NCBI GenBank assembly: GCA_947625825.1
Contig: CANQPV010000071.1
Span: 1 to 39,859, forward strand
Reading direction: 5' to 3'
DNA from: an uncultured Clostridia bacterium
GTDB taxonomy: Bacteria; Bacillota; Clostridia; TANB77; CAG-508
Length of the DNA stretch: 39,859 nucleotides
The translations under genes and the position numbers were made by a program. The notes beneath the pieces are model-generated. The model searched no databases, was not told where the DNA came from, and saw only the letters and a list, made by a program, of their open reading frames with translations. This document shows, piece after piece, positions 30,313-38,361 of the stretch. Position 1 is the first letter of the stretch. Each line of letters opens with the position of its first letter.

Positions 30313-31784
30313 AGAAAAGTGTTACTCAAAATTATATATATAACTTAATGTTTCAAATTTTAACGGTAATATTTCCTATTATAACTACTCCATATTTAGC
30401 AAGAATTTTAGGAGCAGAACAAATTGGAATATTTAGTTATACATTTTCTATTGTTACATATTTTGTTTTATTCTCTTCATTAGGTATCAATTTATATGGA
30501 CAAAGAGAAGTCGCTTATGTTCAAGACGATAAAGAAAAGAGAAGTAAGGTATTTTTTGAACTTATATGTGTGAGAATTGTAACAACTACTATTGCTTTAA
30601 TAATATTTTTAACCTTTGCTATGTTAATTAAAGAATATAAAATATATTACTATTTATGGACTTTAGAATTAGTTGCATCATTATTTGATATAAGCTGGTA
30701 TTTTCAAGGAATAGAACAATTTAAAAAAATAATTTTTAGAAATTTAATAGTAAAAATATTAAGTTTTATTAGCATTTTTTTATTTGTCAAAAATTCTAAT
30801 GATCTTAATATATATATTTTAATTTATGCATTAACAACTTTTATAGGTAATATATCTTTGTGGTTTTATTTACCAAATAGTATAGATTTTAAATTAACTA
30901 CAATGAAAAACTTTCATAAAATAGGAATGCATATTAAATCTTTAGTTATTTTATTTGTTCCACAAATAGCTACTAAAGTATATACGGTGTTAGATAAAAC
31001 TATGATTGGTACAATAGTAATTGATAAAATAGAAGTCGGATATTATGAGCAATCACAAAAAATAGTATATTTACTATTAACGATATTAACTTCTCTAGGA
31101 ACAGTTTTAATGCCTAGAATTGCATCATATTTTTCACAAAATAACAAAGAAAAAATCCAAGATGCAATATATAAGTCTTATAATTTTGTTTTTATGATAG
31201 GATTGCCACTAATGTTTGGCTCTATATTATCATCTAAATATTTAATTCCAATATATTTAGGAAGTGAATATGAAAAATCTATATTATTAATGCAAATTCT
31301 TTCACCTATTATTCTATTTGTAGGTTTAAGTAATGTATCAGGAATACAATTATTAATCCCACTAAAAAGACAAAAACAATACAATTATTCTATTATTGCA
31401 GGAGCAATTGTCAATTTTATATTAAATATATTTTTTATAAAGTATTTATCTTCAGTTGGAGCGGCAATTACTACTGTCACAGCAGAGTTTATTATTTTAA
31501 TAATACAATTAGTTTCAATTAAAGATATTATAAATATAAAAAAAGTTTTCAAAAATTCAATAAACTATTGGATAGCTAGTATTGGAATGCTTGTATTTTG
31601 TTATATAAGTATTAATCTTTTAAATTTAAACAACTATATAATGCTTATATTATTAGGAACTTTTGGAGTATCTAGCTACTTCTTATTACTTTTATTATTA
31701 AGAGATAAATATTTAACAAGTATATTTACTTATTTCAAATCTAGAAAGAAACATAATGAAATTTTTGATAAAAATATTGAATAG
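30309..31784 (+). CDS. Oligosaccharide flippase (Wzx/MATE-like)
   Basis: MFQILTVIFPIITTPYLARILGAEQIGIFSYTFSIVTYF; multi-TM. Confidence 0.93.
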   Translation: MKKSVTQNYIYNLMFQILTVIFPIITTPYLARILGAEQIGIFSYTFSIVTYFVLFSSLGINLYGQREVAYVQDDKEKRSKVFFELICVRIVTTTIALIIFLTFAMLIKEYKIYYYLWTLELVASLFDISWYFQGIEQFKKIIFRNLIVKILSFISIFLFVKNSNDLNIYILIYALTTFIGNISLWFYLPNSIDFKLTTMKNFHKIGMHIKSLVILFVPQIATKVYTVLDKTMIGTIVIDKIEVGYYEQSQKIVYLLLTILTSLGTVLMPRIASYFSQNNKEKIQDAIYKSYNFVFMIGLPLMFGSILSSKYLIPIYLGSEYEKSILLMQILSPIILFVGLSNVSGIQLLIPLKRQKQYNYSIIAGAIVNFILNIFFIKYLSSVGAAITTVTAEFIILIIQLVSIKDIINIKKVFKNSINYWIASIGMLVFCYISINLLNLNNYIMLILLGTFGVSSYFLLLLLLRDKYLTSIFTYFKSRKKHNEIFDKNIE

Positions 31785-31796
31785 GAGGAAATAATA

Positions 31797-32807
31797 ATGT
31801 CGATTTTATTACCAGGAGGAATCGGATATATAGGAAGTCATACAGCAATAGAACTATTACAAAAAGGAGAAGATGTAGTTGTAATTGATAATTTTTCAAA
31901 CAGTAAACCAGAAATGATCGAAAAAATAGAAAAAATATCAGGTAAAAAAATAAAATTTTATGAAGCGGACTATACAGACAGAAATGCAGTAGAAAAAGTA
32001 TTTGCAGAAAATAATATAGAAGCGGTAATTAATTTTGCTGGCTATAAAGCAGTAGGAGAGTCTGTAAAAGAACCTCTAAAATATTATTATAATAACATCA
32101 CTGGTTGTATAGTTTTACTAGAAGTAATGAAAAAATATGGCGTAAAAAAATTCATATTTAGTTCTTCAGCAACAGTGTATGGAAAACCAGAAACAGTACC
32201 AATTACAGAAGAATTTAAAACAGGCGGAACAACAAATCCTTATGGCACAACAAAATTAATGATAGAGCAAATATTACAAGATGTATATAATTCAGATAGA
32301 ACATTAGATATATGTATTTTAAGATATTTTAATCCAATAGGGGCACATGAAAGTGGCTTAATAGGAGAAGAACCACAAGGAATACCAAATAATTTAATGC
32401 CTTATGTAGTAAGAGTAGCATCAGGAGAATTAAAAGAGTTATCTGTGTTTGGAAATGACTATAACACACATGACGGAACAGGTGTAAGAGATTATATTCA
32501 TGTAGTTGATTTAGCAAAAGGTCATGTAAATGCATTAGAAAAATTAAATAAAGAAGGAAAAGGATTATATATTTATAACCTAGGAACAGGCAAGGGAACT
32601 AGTGTACTAGATATGGTAAAAGCATTTGAAAAAACAACAGGTATGAAAGTACCATATAAAATAGTAGAAAGAAGACCAGGAGACATAGATGAATGTTATG
32701 CAGATGCTACAAAAGCAGAAAAAGAACTAGGCTGGAAAGCAGAGAAAACTATTGAAGATATGTGTCGTGATTCTTGGAACTATATTAAAAATAGAATTGC
32801 TAATTAA
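31797..32807 (+). CDS. galE: UDP-glucose 4-epimerase
   Basis: GGIGYIGSHTAIELL; FIFSSSATVYGKPE; NPYGTTKLMIEQIL; LRYFNPIGAHESGLIGE. Confidence 0.96.
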   Translation: MSILLPGGIGYIGSHTAIELLQKGEDVVVIDNFSNSKPEMIEKIEKISGKKIKFYEADYTDRNAVEKVFAENNIEAVINFAGYKAVGESVKEPLKYYYNNITGCIVLLEVMKKYGVKKFIFSSSATVYGKPETVPITEEFKTGGTTNPYGTTKLMIEQILQDVYNSDRTLDICILRYFNPIGAHESGLIGEEPQGIPNNLMPYVVRVASGELKELSVFGNDYNTHDGTGVRDYIHVVDLAKGHVNALEKLNKEGKGLYIYNLGTGKGTSVLDMVKAFEKTTGMKVPYKIVERRPGDIDECYADATKAEKELGWKAEKTIEDMCRDSWNYIKNRIAN

Positions 32808-32886
32808 CCTAAAAACTACTTGAAAAAAATATATTAAACATATATAATAAAAAAGTAAGTTTTACTGAAGAAGGGAAGAAAAATAA

Positions 32887-33603
32887 ATGGAAGAATTAGA
32901 TTTAGATGAATTAATTTCTATGTTTTGGAATAAAAAAATAGAAATAATTTTAATAACTTTAATAGCAATGGTTATAGGTGTAATTTATTCATATTTTTTT
33001 GTTACGCCAACATATACAGCTAAAACAAGTTTAATATTAGTACAAAGTTCAGACACAGCATCACAAAACGGAAACACTGGCATAACATCAACAGATTTAA
33101 CAATTAACTCTAAATTAGTTTCTACATACAGTGATATTGTTAAAAGAAATGTAGTATTAGATCAGGTAGCTAGTAATTTAGAAATTAGTAAAGAGCAAGT
33201 ACAAGAAATAAAAAATAGAATATCTGTAAGTCAATCAAAAGACACTGAAATTATAGATATTAAGGTAACTGATGAAGATCCAAACTATGCTACTAAAATA
33301 GCAAATGAAGTAGCAACAGTATTTAGTGAAAAAATAGTAGATATATATAATATGAGCAATGTTTATTTACTAGAAAAAGCAGAAGTACCAACAATTCCAA
33401 GCAATATAAATCATATAAAAGATATTGCTATATTTACATTTATAGGAATAGCAATATCAGCATTTTATGTTTTAATACTTAATTTGTTAGATCACACAAT
33501 AAAATCAGAAGAAGACATTGAAAAATATACAGATTTACTTGTTTTAGCAACAATACCAAACTACGAAACAGAATTTAAAACAGAAAAAGGAGGTAAAAAT
33601 TAA
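32887..33603 (+). CDS. Wzz/CpsC-type chain-length/tyrosine kinase modulator
   Basis: LDLDELISMFWNKKIEIILITLIAMVIGVIYSYFFVTPTYTAKTSLILVQ; C-terminal TM. Confidence 0.92.
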   Translation: MEELDLDELISMFWNKKIEIILITLIAMVIGVIYSYFFVTPTYTAKTSLILVQSSDTASQNGNTGITSTDLTINSKLVSTYSDIVKRNVVLDQVASNLEISKEQVQEIKNRISVSQSKDTEIIDIKVTDEDPNYATKIANEVATVFSEKIVDIYNMSNVYLLEKAEVPTIPSNINHIKDIAIFTFIGIAISAFYVLILNLLDHTIKSEEDIEKYTDLLVLATIPNYETEFKTEKGGKN

Positions 33604-33605
33604 AT

Positions 33606-34454
33606 ATGAAAAAAGAATTAATAGCATATAAAAATTCAAAATCTCCTATAACAGAAATATTTAAAACATTAAGAACAAACATACAATTTATGAATTCAAA
33701 AAAAGAATTAAAAACAATATTAGTTACATCTACACTAATAGGTGAAGGAAAAAGTTGGGTATCAGCAAATTTAGCTATAACATTTGCACAAGCAGGTAAA
33801 AAAGTTCTTTTAATAGATGCAGACATGAGAAAAGGAAGATTAGCTGATTTATTTCAGTTACCTTCTAGACCGGGGTTATCTAATTTATTATCTGGAATAG
33901 ATGAAAAAGGTCATAATGAAGAAATTAATATATCTAAAATAGTAAAAGAAACAGATGTAGATAATTTATTTTTAATAACTACTGGCAATATACCACCAAA
34001 CCCAGCAGAATTATTAGGAACAGAACAAACCGAAAAATTATTAAATGAGTTTAAGCAAATATTTGATATTATAATATTAGATGGTACGCCATGTCAATTA
34101 GTTACAGATTCTTTAATTTTATCAAGAATAGTGGATACAACAATTCTTGTAGCAGGTTACAAAACAACTAAAAAAGAAGATTTGCAGAAAATAAAAAAAT
34201 CAATAGAAAATGTTGGGGGAAAAATAGCAGGAGTAGTATTAAATAAAATACCAGTAAAAGCAAAACAATATAGTACAGCATATTATTATGGAAGTAAAAC
34301 AAAAAGTTCTTTGAATCAATCTAAAAAAGAAATAAAAGAGGAAAAAATGAAAATTGAAGCAGAAAAATTAAAAGATGAAATGCTAGACAAAGACAAAAAC
34401 GATATAATGTCACAAGTAAATAACTATTTAAATAATAAAAAGCAGGAAAAATAA
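33606..34454 (+). CDS. CpsD/CapB family BY-kinase
   Basis: SPITEIFKTLRTNIQFM; TSTLIGEGKSWVSANLAITFAQAGKKVLLIDADMRKGRLADLF; Tyr-containing tail AYYYGSK. Confidence 0.94.
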   Translation: MKKELIAYKNSKSPITEIFKTLRTNIQFMNSKKELKTILVTSTLIGEGKSWVSANLAITFAQAGKKVLLIDADMRKGRLADLFQLPSRPGLSNLLSGIDEKGHNEEINISKIVKETDVDNLFLITTGNIPPNPAELLGTEQTEKLLNEFKQIFDIIILDGTPCQLVTDSLILSRIVDTTILVAGYKTTKKEDLQKIKKSIENVGGKIAGVVLNKIPVKAKQYSTAYYYGSKTKSSLNQSKKEIKEEKMKIEAEKLKDEMLDKDKNDIMSQVNNYLNNKKQEK

Positions 34455-34457
34455 GAT

Positions 34458-35174
34458 ATGATAGACATACATTCACATCTTATTCCTAATGTAGATGATG
34501 GTTCAAAGAGCATAGAAGATACTTTTATAGCTTTTGAAGAAGCAAAAGAAGTTGGTTTTACAGACATAATATTAACTTCACACTATAAGCCAGAATATTA
34601 TGAAACAAAGCCAAGCAAGTTAACTTTTTGGAAAGATAAGTTGCAAGAAGTTATAGATACTAAAAATGAAGATTTAAAATTACACTCAGGAATGGAAATA
34701 TATATATCTGAAGAATTACCTAATCTAATTGAAAATGGAAAATTATTAAGACTAGCAAATAGTAAATATATGCTTTTAGAATTGCCAATAAATTCTAAAG
34801 TAAATTATTTAGATTATATAATATATTATTTAGATACAGTAGGCATAAAGCCTATAATTGCACATCCTGAAAGATATGTAATTGTTCAACAAGAACCTAA
34901 ACTAATAGAAGAGTGGATAAAAAAAGGTTGTTTAATACAATGTAATTTTGGAAGTATTTTAGGTATATATGGAAGTAATTCTAAAAAAATAATAAAACAC
35001 TTGTTAAAAAACAATTTGGTTCATTTTGTTGCAAGTGATTGTCATAGTAAAAATGGAATTTATTTACAAATTCCAAAGGCTTTAAAAAAAATTAAAAGAT
35101 TAGTTGGAACAGAAAAAACATATGAAATAACCACATTAAACCCACAAAAAATACTTAATGATGAAGAATGGTAA
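34458..35174 (+). CDS. CpsB/CapC PHP-type tyrosine-protein phosphatase
   Basis: MIDIHSHLIPNVDDGSKSIEDT; PIIAHPERY; FVASDCHS. Confidence 0.94.
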   Translation: MIDIHSHLIPNVDDGSKSIEDTFIAFEEAKEVGFTDIILTSHYKPEYYETKPSKLTFWKDKLQEVIDTKNEDLKLHSGMEIYISEELPNLIENGKLLRLANSKYMLLELPINSKVNYLDYIIYYLDTVGIKPIIAHPERYVIVQQEPKLIEEWIKKGCLIQCNFGSILGIYGSNSKKIIKHLLKNNLVHFVASDCHSKNGIYLQIPKALKKIKRLVGTEKTYEITTLNPQKILNDEEW

Positions 35175-35238
35175 TAATATATGTTAAAAAAGCTTTAATT
35201 AAGATAACACTTTACATTAAAGAAAGTAATTAATTTTC

Positions 35239-35268
35239 TTGACTTTTTTATGTATTATATACTATAAT
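35239..35268 (+). promoter_or_regulatory. tRNA promoter
   Basis: TTGACT-18-TATAAT immediately upstream of the tRNA. Confidence 0.65.
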
Positions 35269-35279
35269 GCAATTGGTAT

Positions 35280-35355
35280 GCCGATGTAGCTCAGTTGGTA
35301 GAGCAGTGAATTCGTAATTCAAAGGTCAGCAGTTCAATTCTGCTCATCGGCTCCA
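35280..35355 (+). tRNA. tRNA-Thr(CGT)
   Basis: Cloverleaf: GCCGATG/CATCGGC acceptor, GCTC/GAGC D arm, anticodon loop TTCGTAA, AGCAG-TTCAATT-CTGCT T arm, encoded CCA. Confidence 0.95.
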
Positions 35356-35424
35356 AAATAGCATTAGGCATATACCTTACAGGGCATTTTTTTAACATAT
35401 TTTGAATTAATGCTAAATAAAAAT

Positions 35425-35461
35425 AAAAAAGGTTGAAATTTAAAAAATTTCAACCTTTTTT
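35425..35461. terminator. Terminator-like perfect hairpin (T-tracts on both strands)
   Basis: aaaaaaggttgaaattt-aaa-aaatttcaaccttttt. Confidence 0.85.
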
Positions 35462-35462
35462 G

Positions 35463-35511
35463 TGCGGATGAAGGGACTCGAACCCAACGCCGTTGACACT
35501 GGTTCCTAAGT
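35463..35511 (-). pseudogene. 3' half of tRNA-Leu (anticodon loop to acceptor), tRNA scar
   Basis: Reverse complement CTTAGGAACCAGTGTCAACGGCGTTGGGTTCGAGTCCCTTCATCCGCA: anticodon loop, variable arm, TTCGAGT T-loop and acceptor strand, but no matching 5' half. Confidence 0.7.
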
Positions 35512-35585
35512 AGCGCAAGGCTTTTAACAATTTAAACAGAAACTAATTTGTTTGTTTGAGTTAATGTTTGGGTATAAAAAATTAG

Positions 35586-35723
35586 CAAAAATTAAAAACT
35601 AACCTAGCAAAAGCTTTTGCAGCAATACAAAGACTAATTACACTACAATTTGAAAATACTAACTTAAAGGTTGATAGACTTAAGAGGTTAGTTGATAATT
35701 TTATAAATCAACTAAATAAGTAA
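35586..35723 (+). pseudogene. Truncated MobV relaxase C-terminus
   Basis: LKTNLAKAFAAIQRLITLQFENTNLK...VDRLKRLVDNFINQLNK* matches LKTNLAKAYAAIQKVATLQIENTSLK...VDRLKRLVDNLIKKYEK* of the intact gene, with internal deletion and upstream stop. Confidence 0.88.
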
Positions 35724-35774
35724 AATTTAAAGAAACAAGTACTATTTTAATAATACTTGTTTCTTGTTATATAT

Positions 35775-35981
35775 TTACTTACTATTAATGCTATAAATAT
35801 CAACATTACTATATTTTTCTAAATTCATTTGCTCTAATGAATTTTGGATGCAACTAACAATTACATTATTAAAACTCATATCTTCTTTTTTTGCAATTTT
35901 TCTTAGCATTTCATTTATATTTTCTGGTAAGCGAATAGAAATTTTAACGTTACTCTTTTTATATTTAGAAATTTCAAACAT
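35775..35981 (-). CDS. Ribbon-helix-helix DNA-binding protein
   Basis: NVKISIRLPENINEMLRKIAKKEDMSFNNVIVSCIQNSLEQM; divergent from the pilin-like gene. Confidence 0.75.
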   Translation of the reverse strand: MFEISKYKKSNVKISIRLPENINEMLRKIAKKEDMSFNNVIVSCIQNSLEQMNLEKYSNVDIYSINSK

Positions 35982-36120
35982 TTTTTACCTCCAATTATTA
36001 TGACTTATATTTATATATATTGTCCCACAAAATGGAAACAAAAAATACCAGACAAAAGTATTACAAAAGCATAAATATTATAGTATTATATATTTATATA
36101 GTATACATAGGAGGTAAAAA

Positions 36121-37265
36121 ATGAAAAGAGATGAACAAAAGAAAGAAAGAGGTATTACGCTAATAGCCTTAGTAGTCACAATAGTGGTCCTTTTAATATT
36201 GGCAGGAGTAACCATAACAATGATATTAGGAGAAGATGGAATAATAGAAGCAGCAAGGGAAGCAGCAGAAAAAACAAATGTAGCAATAAAAGATGAACAG
36301 CAAATGTTACAAAATATGGCAGATGTGGCAAATGAGTATATAAATGGAAATGGTGGAATCGGAAGTGGAAGTGGAAGTACAAATACAGAAACACCACCTC
36401 CAGCACAATCAGAAGGAATTAGTTTAGAAACTATAAAAGAAAAGGCAACAGAATTTTACGGAAAAACAGTAAATTATACTAGTACAAATAGTACAGGAGT
36501 AACAAAATGGAGAATATTTTATGCAGGAAAAATAGATGATGGAGATGGAAGTGAACAAGGACATATATATTTAATAGCAGATGATTATATAAGTAAAGAT
36601 AATGCACCAGAAAAAGATGGACAAAAGTTGACGGGTGATGATGGAGCATACAATTTATATTTTAGTGATGAGTTATTAAATTGTTATTCTTCAGGTGCAT
36701 CAGGTATTTATAACAACCAAAAAGTAAGAAATTTACTAAAACAATATTTTGATTATTCACCAGATAGTTATCCAAATAGAGAAAGTACAAATAATAATAT
36801 AAAAGCAGTAGCATATATGCTAGATACAGAAATATGGAGTGCAAAATATGGAGATGGGGGAAAAAATGCAGAATATGCAATAGGAGGACCAACACTAGAA
36901 ATGTTTGTAAAATCATATAACGAGACACATTCTGAAAATAGCATTAGCTGTGAGGTAACAGGAAAAAATGGTTATACTTTTTCAACTGGAGATGGATTAA
37001 CTAGTGATTATGATAATATTTATAGGATACCAGAGGACGCGGCTGTTAAGCGGAATGTGGCTTGCGGCTCCTAGTGGTGTAGGAAATGGTGTACTATGTA
37101 CAATATTGAACGGGGCGGGATCGACGTCGAGTTACGACGCGAAAATACTGATGGCCGTATTGAATTTGTATCGGCTTCCGCCCATTGGTATGTTTAAATC
37201 CTGGAGTTAAATTGAAAGCGTCACAAGGAACAGAATACAACTATGAAATAATACCAGCAAATTAA
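36121..37265 (+). pseudogene. Prepilin-like surface protein with variable-type C-terminal domain, interrupted by two frame changes
   Basis: N-term ERGITLIALVVTIVVLLILAGVTITMILGEDGII; frame 1 ends at 37074, frame 2 carries SGMWLAAPSGVGNGVLCTILNGAGSTSSYDAK, frame 3 carries CIGFRPLVCLNPGVKLKASQGTEYNYEIIPAN* ending at 37265. Confidence 0.75.
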
Positions 37266-37382
37266 TAAAAGGAATGTTACAAATATAATAATGACATGAC
37301 GGATAAACTTTTTATTAAACATGGATTTAAGTAAGCCAGTAGAAGAATATGAAATACACGAAAGGTGTAAAGAGAGTGTAAG

Positions 37383-37429
37383 AAACACCAAACATAAACT
37401 AAAATTTAGCTTGTGTTTGGTGTTTTTTT
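37383..37429. terminator. Terminator-like hairpin
   Basis: aaacaccaaaca...tgtttggtgtttttttt, perfect 12-bp stem. Confidence 0.8.
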
Positions 37430-37455
37430 GGTACCGATGGTGGGACTTTAAGTCC
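37428..37455 (-). other. tRNA 3'-end-like scar
   Basis: Reverse complement ggacTTAAAGTcccacCATCGGTACCA resembles T-loop, acceptor and CCA; no tRNA body. Confidence 0.45.
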
Positions 37456-37575
37456 ATATTTCAATAATTATATAAATTTTTGTGCCAACATTGTGCCAGT
37501 AATAAAGTGACGCAAAAAATCACAAAAATTCGTAAAAAGAAACAAATAAAAAAATTATATATTTTTTTATGTTTG

Positions 37576-37604
37576 CTTGTTTTTTGTAAATAAATACTGT
37601 ATAG
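37576..37604 (+). promoter_or_regulatory. Promoter of small toxin mRNA
   Basis: ttgttt-17-tatagt upstream of the small hydrophobic ORF; position approximate. Confidence 0.45.
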
Positions 37605-37694
37605 TAATATTTATAGGAAGTAAGTTAAAAGCAGATGTGAGTGTTGCCACCTTACATACACAGTTTTTACTGTGAGAATTGGAGGTGGTGCTAT

Positions 37695-37805
37695 ATGATA
37701 GAAAATATGTTAACAATAATATATATACTTTTTTACAGTTTAGTAGCAACAACTATTATAGCATTTGCCTTGATTATTGCAATAGTAATAATTTTGAGCA
37801 AATAA
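37695..37805 (+). CDS. 36-aa hydrophobic peptide, putative type I (holin-like) toxin
   Basis: MIENMLTIIYILFYSLVATTIIAFALIIAIVIILSK*; strong SD GGAGGTGG with upstream complementary GCCACCT. Below the ORF-track cutoff. Confidence 0.65.
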   Translation: MIENMLTIIYILFYSLVATTIIAFALIIAIVIILSK

Positions 37806-37808
37806 AAT

Positions 37809-37847
37809 AAACACCACATTACGCTTCGCCTAAGCTATGTGGTGTTT
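37809..37847. terminator. Hairpin shared by the small-toxin mRNA and convergent antisense RNA
   Basis: AAACACCACAT...GCTT...AAGC...ATGTGGTGTTT. Confidence 0.75.
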
Positions 37848-37896
37848 AAACAATAAAATTGTGGTAACACACATTGTCTGTGGCTACTTATTTCCT
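37809..37896 (-). ncRNA. Putative antisense RNA (antitoxin)
   Basis: Minus-strand promoter TTGACT-17-TATAAT (37903-37931) reading into the shared terminator hairpin. Confidence 0.6.
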
Positions 37897-37956
37897 ATAT
37901 TTATTATACATAGTTTATTAGAAAAAGTCAAATGAAATTCTAAAAAAAACTGATAA

Positions 37957-38031
37957 GTTGCTGAAATAATGACGATATGCAGCAACGTAGCTTTTGTAAC
38001 TTTTGCGTATGCAAAAGTTAACAAATGCTAC
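37957..38031. other. Putative oriT of MobV element
   Basis: GTTGCTG...CAGCAAC (37957-37986) followed by long palindrome GTAGCTTTTGTAACTTTTGC-GTAT-GCAAAAGTTAACAAATGCTAC (37987-38031), upstream of a MobV relaxase. Confidence 0.55.
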
Positions 38032-38076
38032 ATAAGCTAAGTAGCATAAACCAGAAGATAAACTTACTCACACGCA

Positions 38077-38219
38077 AGCCACAAATAGAAATAAAATTCG
38101 TAAGAATTTTAATTTGAATTTGTGGCTATACAAAGGGGTTATTAGGGGAAAGAATTTCCCCTAATCATACAGAAACTGCAAAGCAGTTTCTAGTATGTTA
38201 GAATGTCAAAATTACATTC
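38077..38219. repeat. Array of consecutive hairpins upstream of mobV
   Basis: Stems at 38077-38127 (10 bp plus inner 7 bp), 38141-38165 (perfect 11 bp), 38171-38191 (perfect 9 bp), 38201-38219 (6 bp). Confidence 0.8.
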
Positions 38220-38361
38220 AATACAAGAAACCCCAAGTAGAAATTTAATAAGTGAAGTCAGGAAAGCAAAAATATCTGCTTCATTTATAGAAACGGAGGT
38301 AATATTTTTATTTGAGCCTTATAAATGGCTATCTATATTAAAAAGGAATATAAAAAAATGA
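38203..38361 (+). CDS. Small 52-aa ORF overlapping the MobV start (ATGA)
   Basis: MSKLHSIQETPSRNLISEVRKAKISASFIETEVIFLFEPYKWLSILKRNIKK*, stop overlaps ATG at 38358. Confidence 0.4.
   Translation: MSKLHSIQETPSRNLISEVRKAKISASFIETEVIFLFEPYKWLSILKRNIKK

Noticed and set aside
37004-37210. Separate 68-aa plus-strand ORF
   Set aside because: Better explained as the middle frame of the frameshifted pilin-like gene, since WLAAPS... fits between the two other frames.
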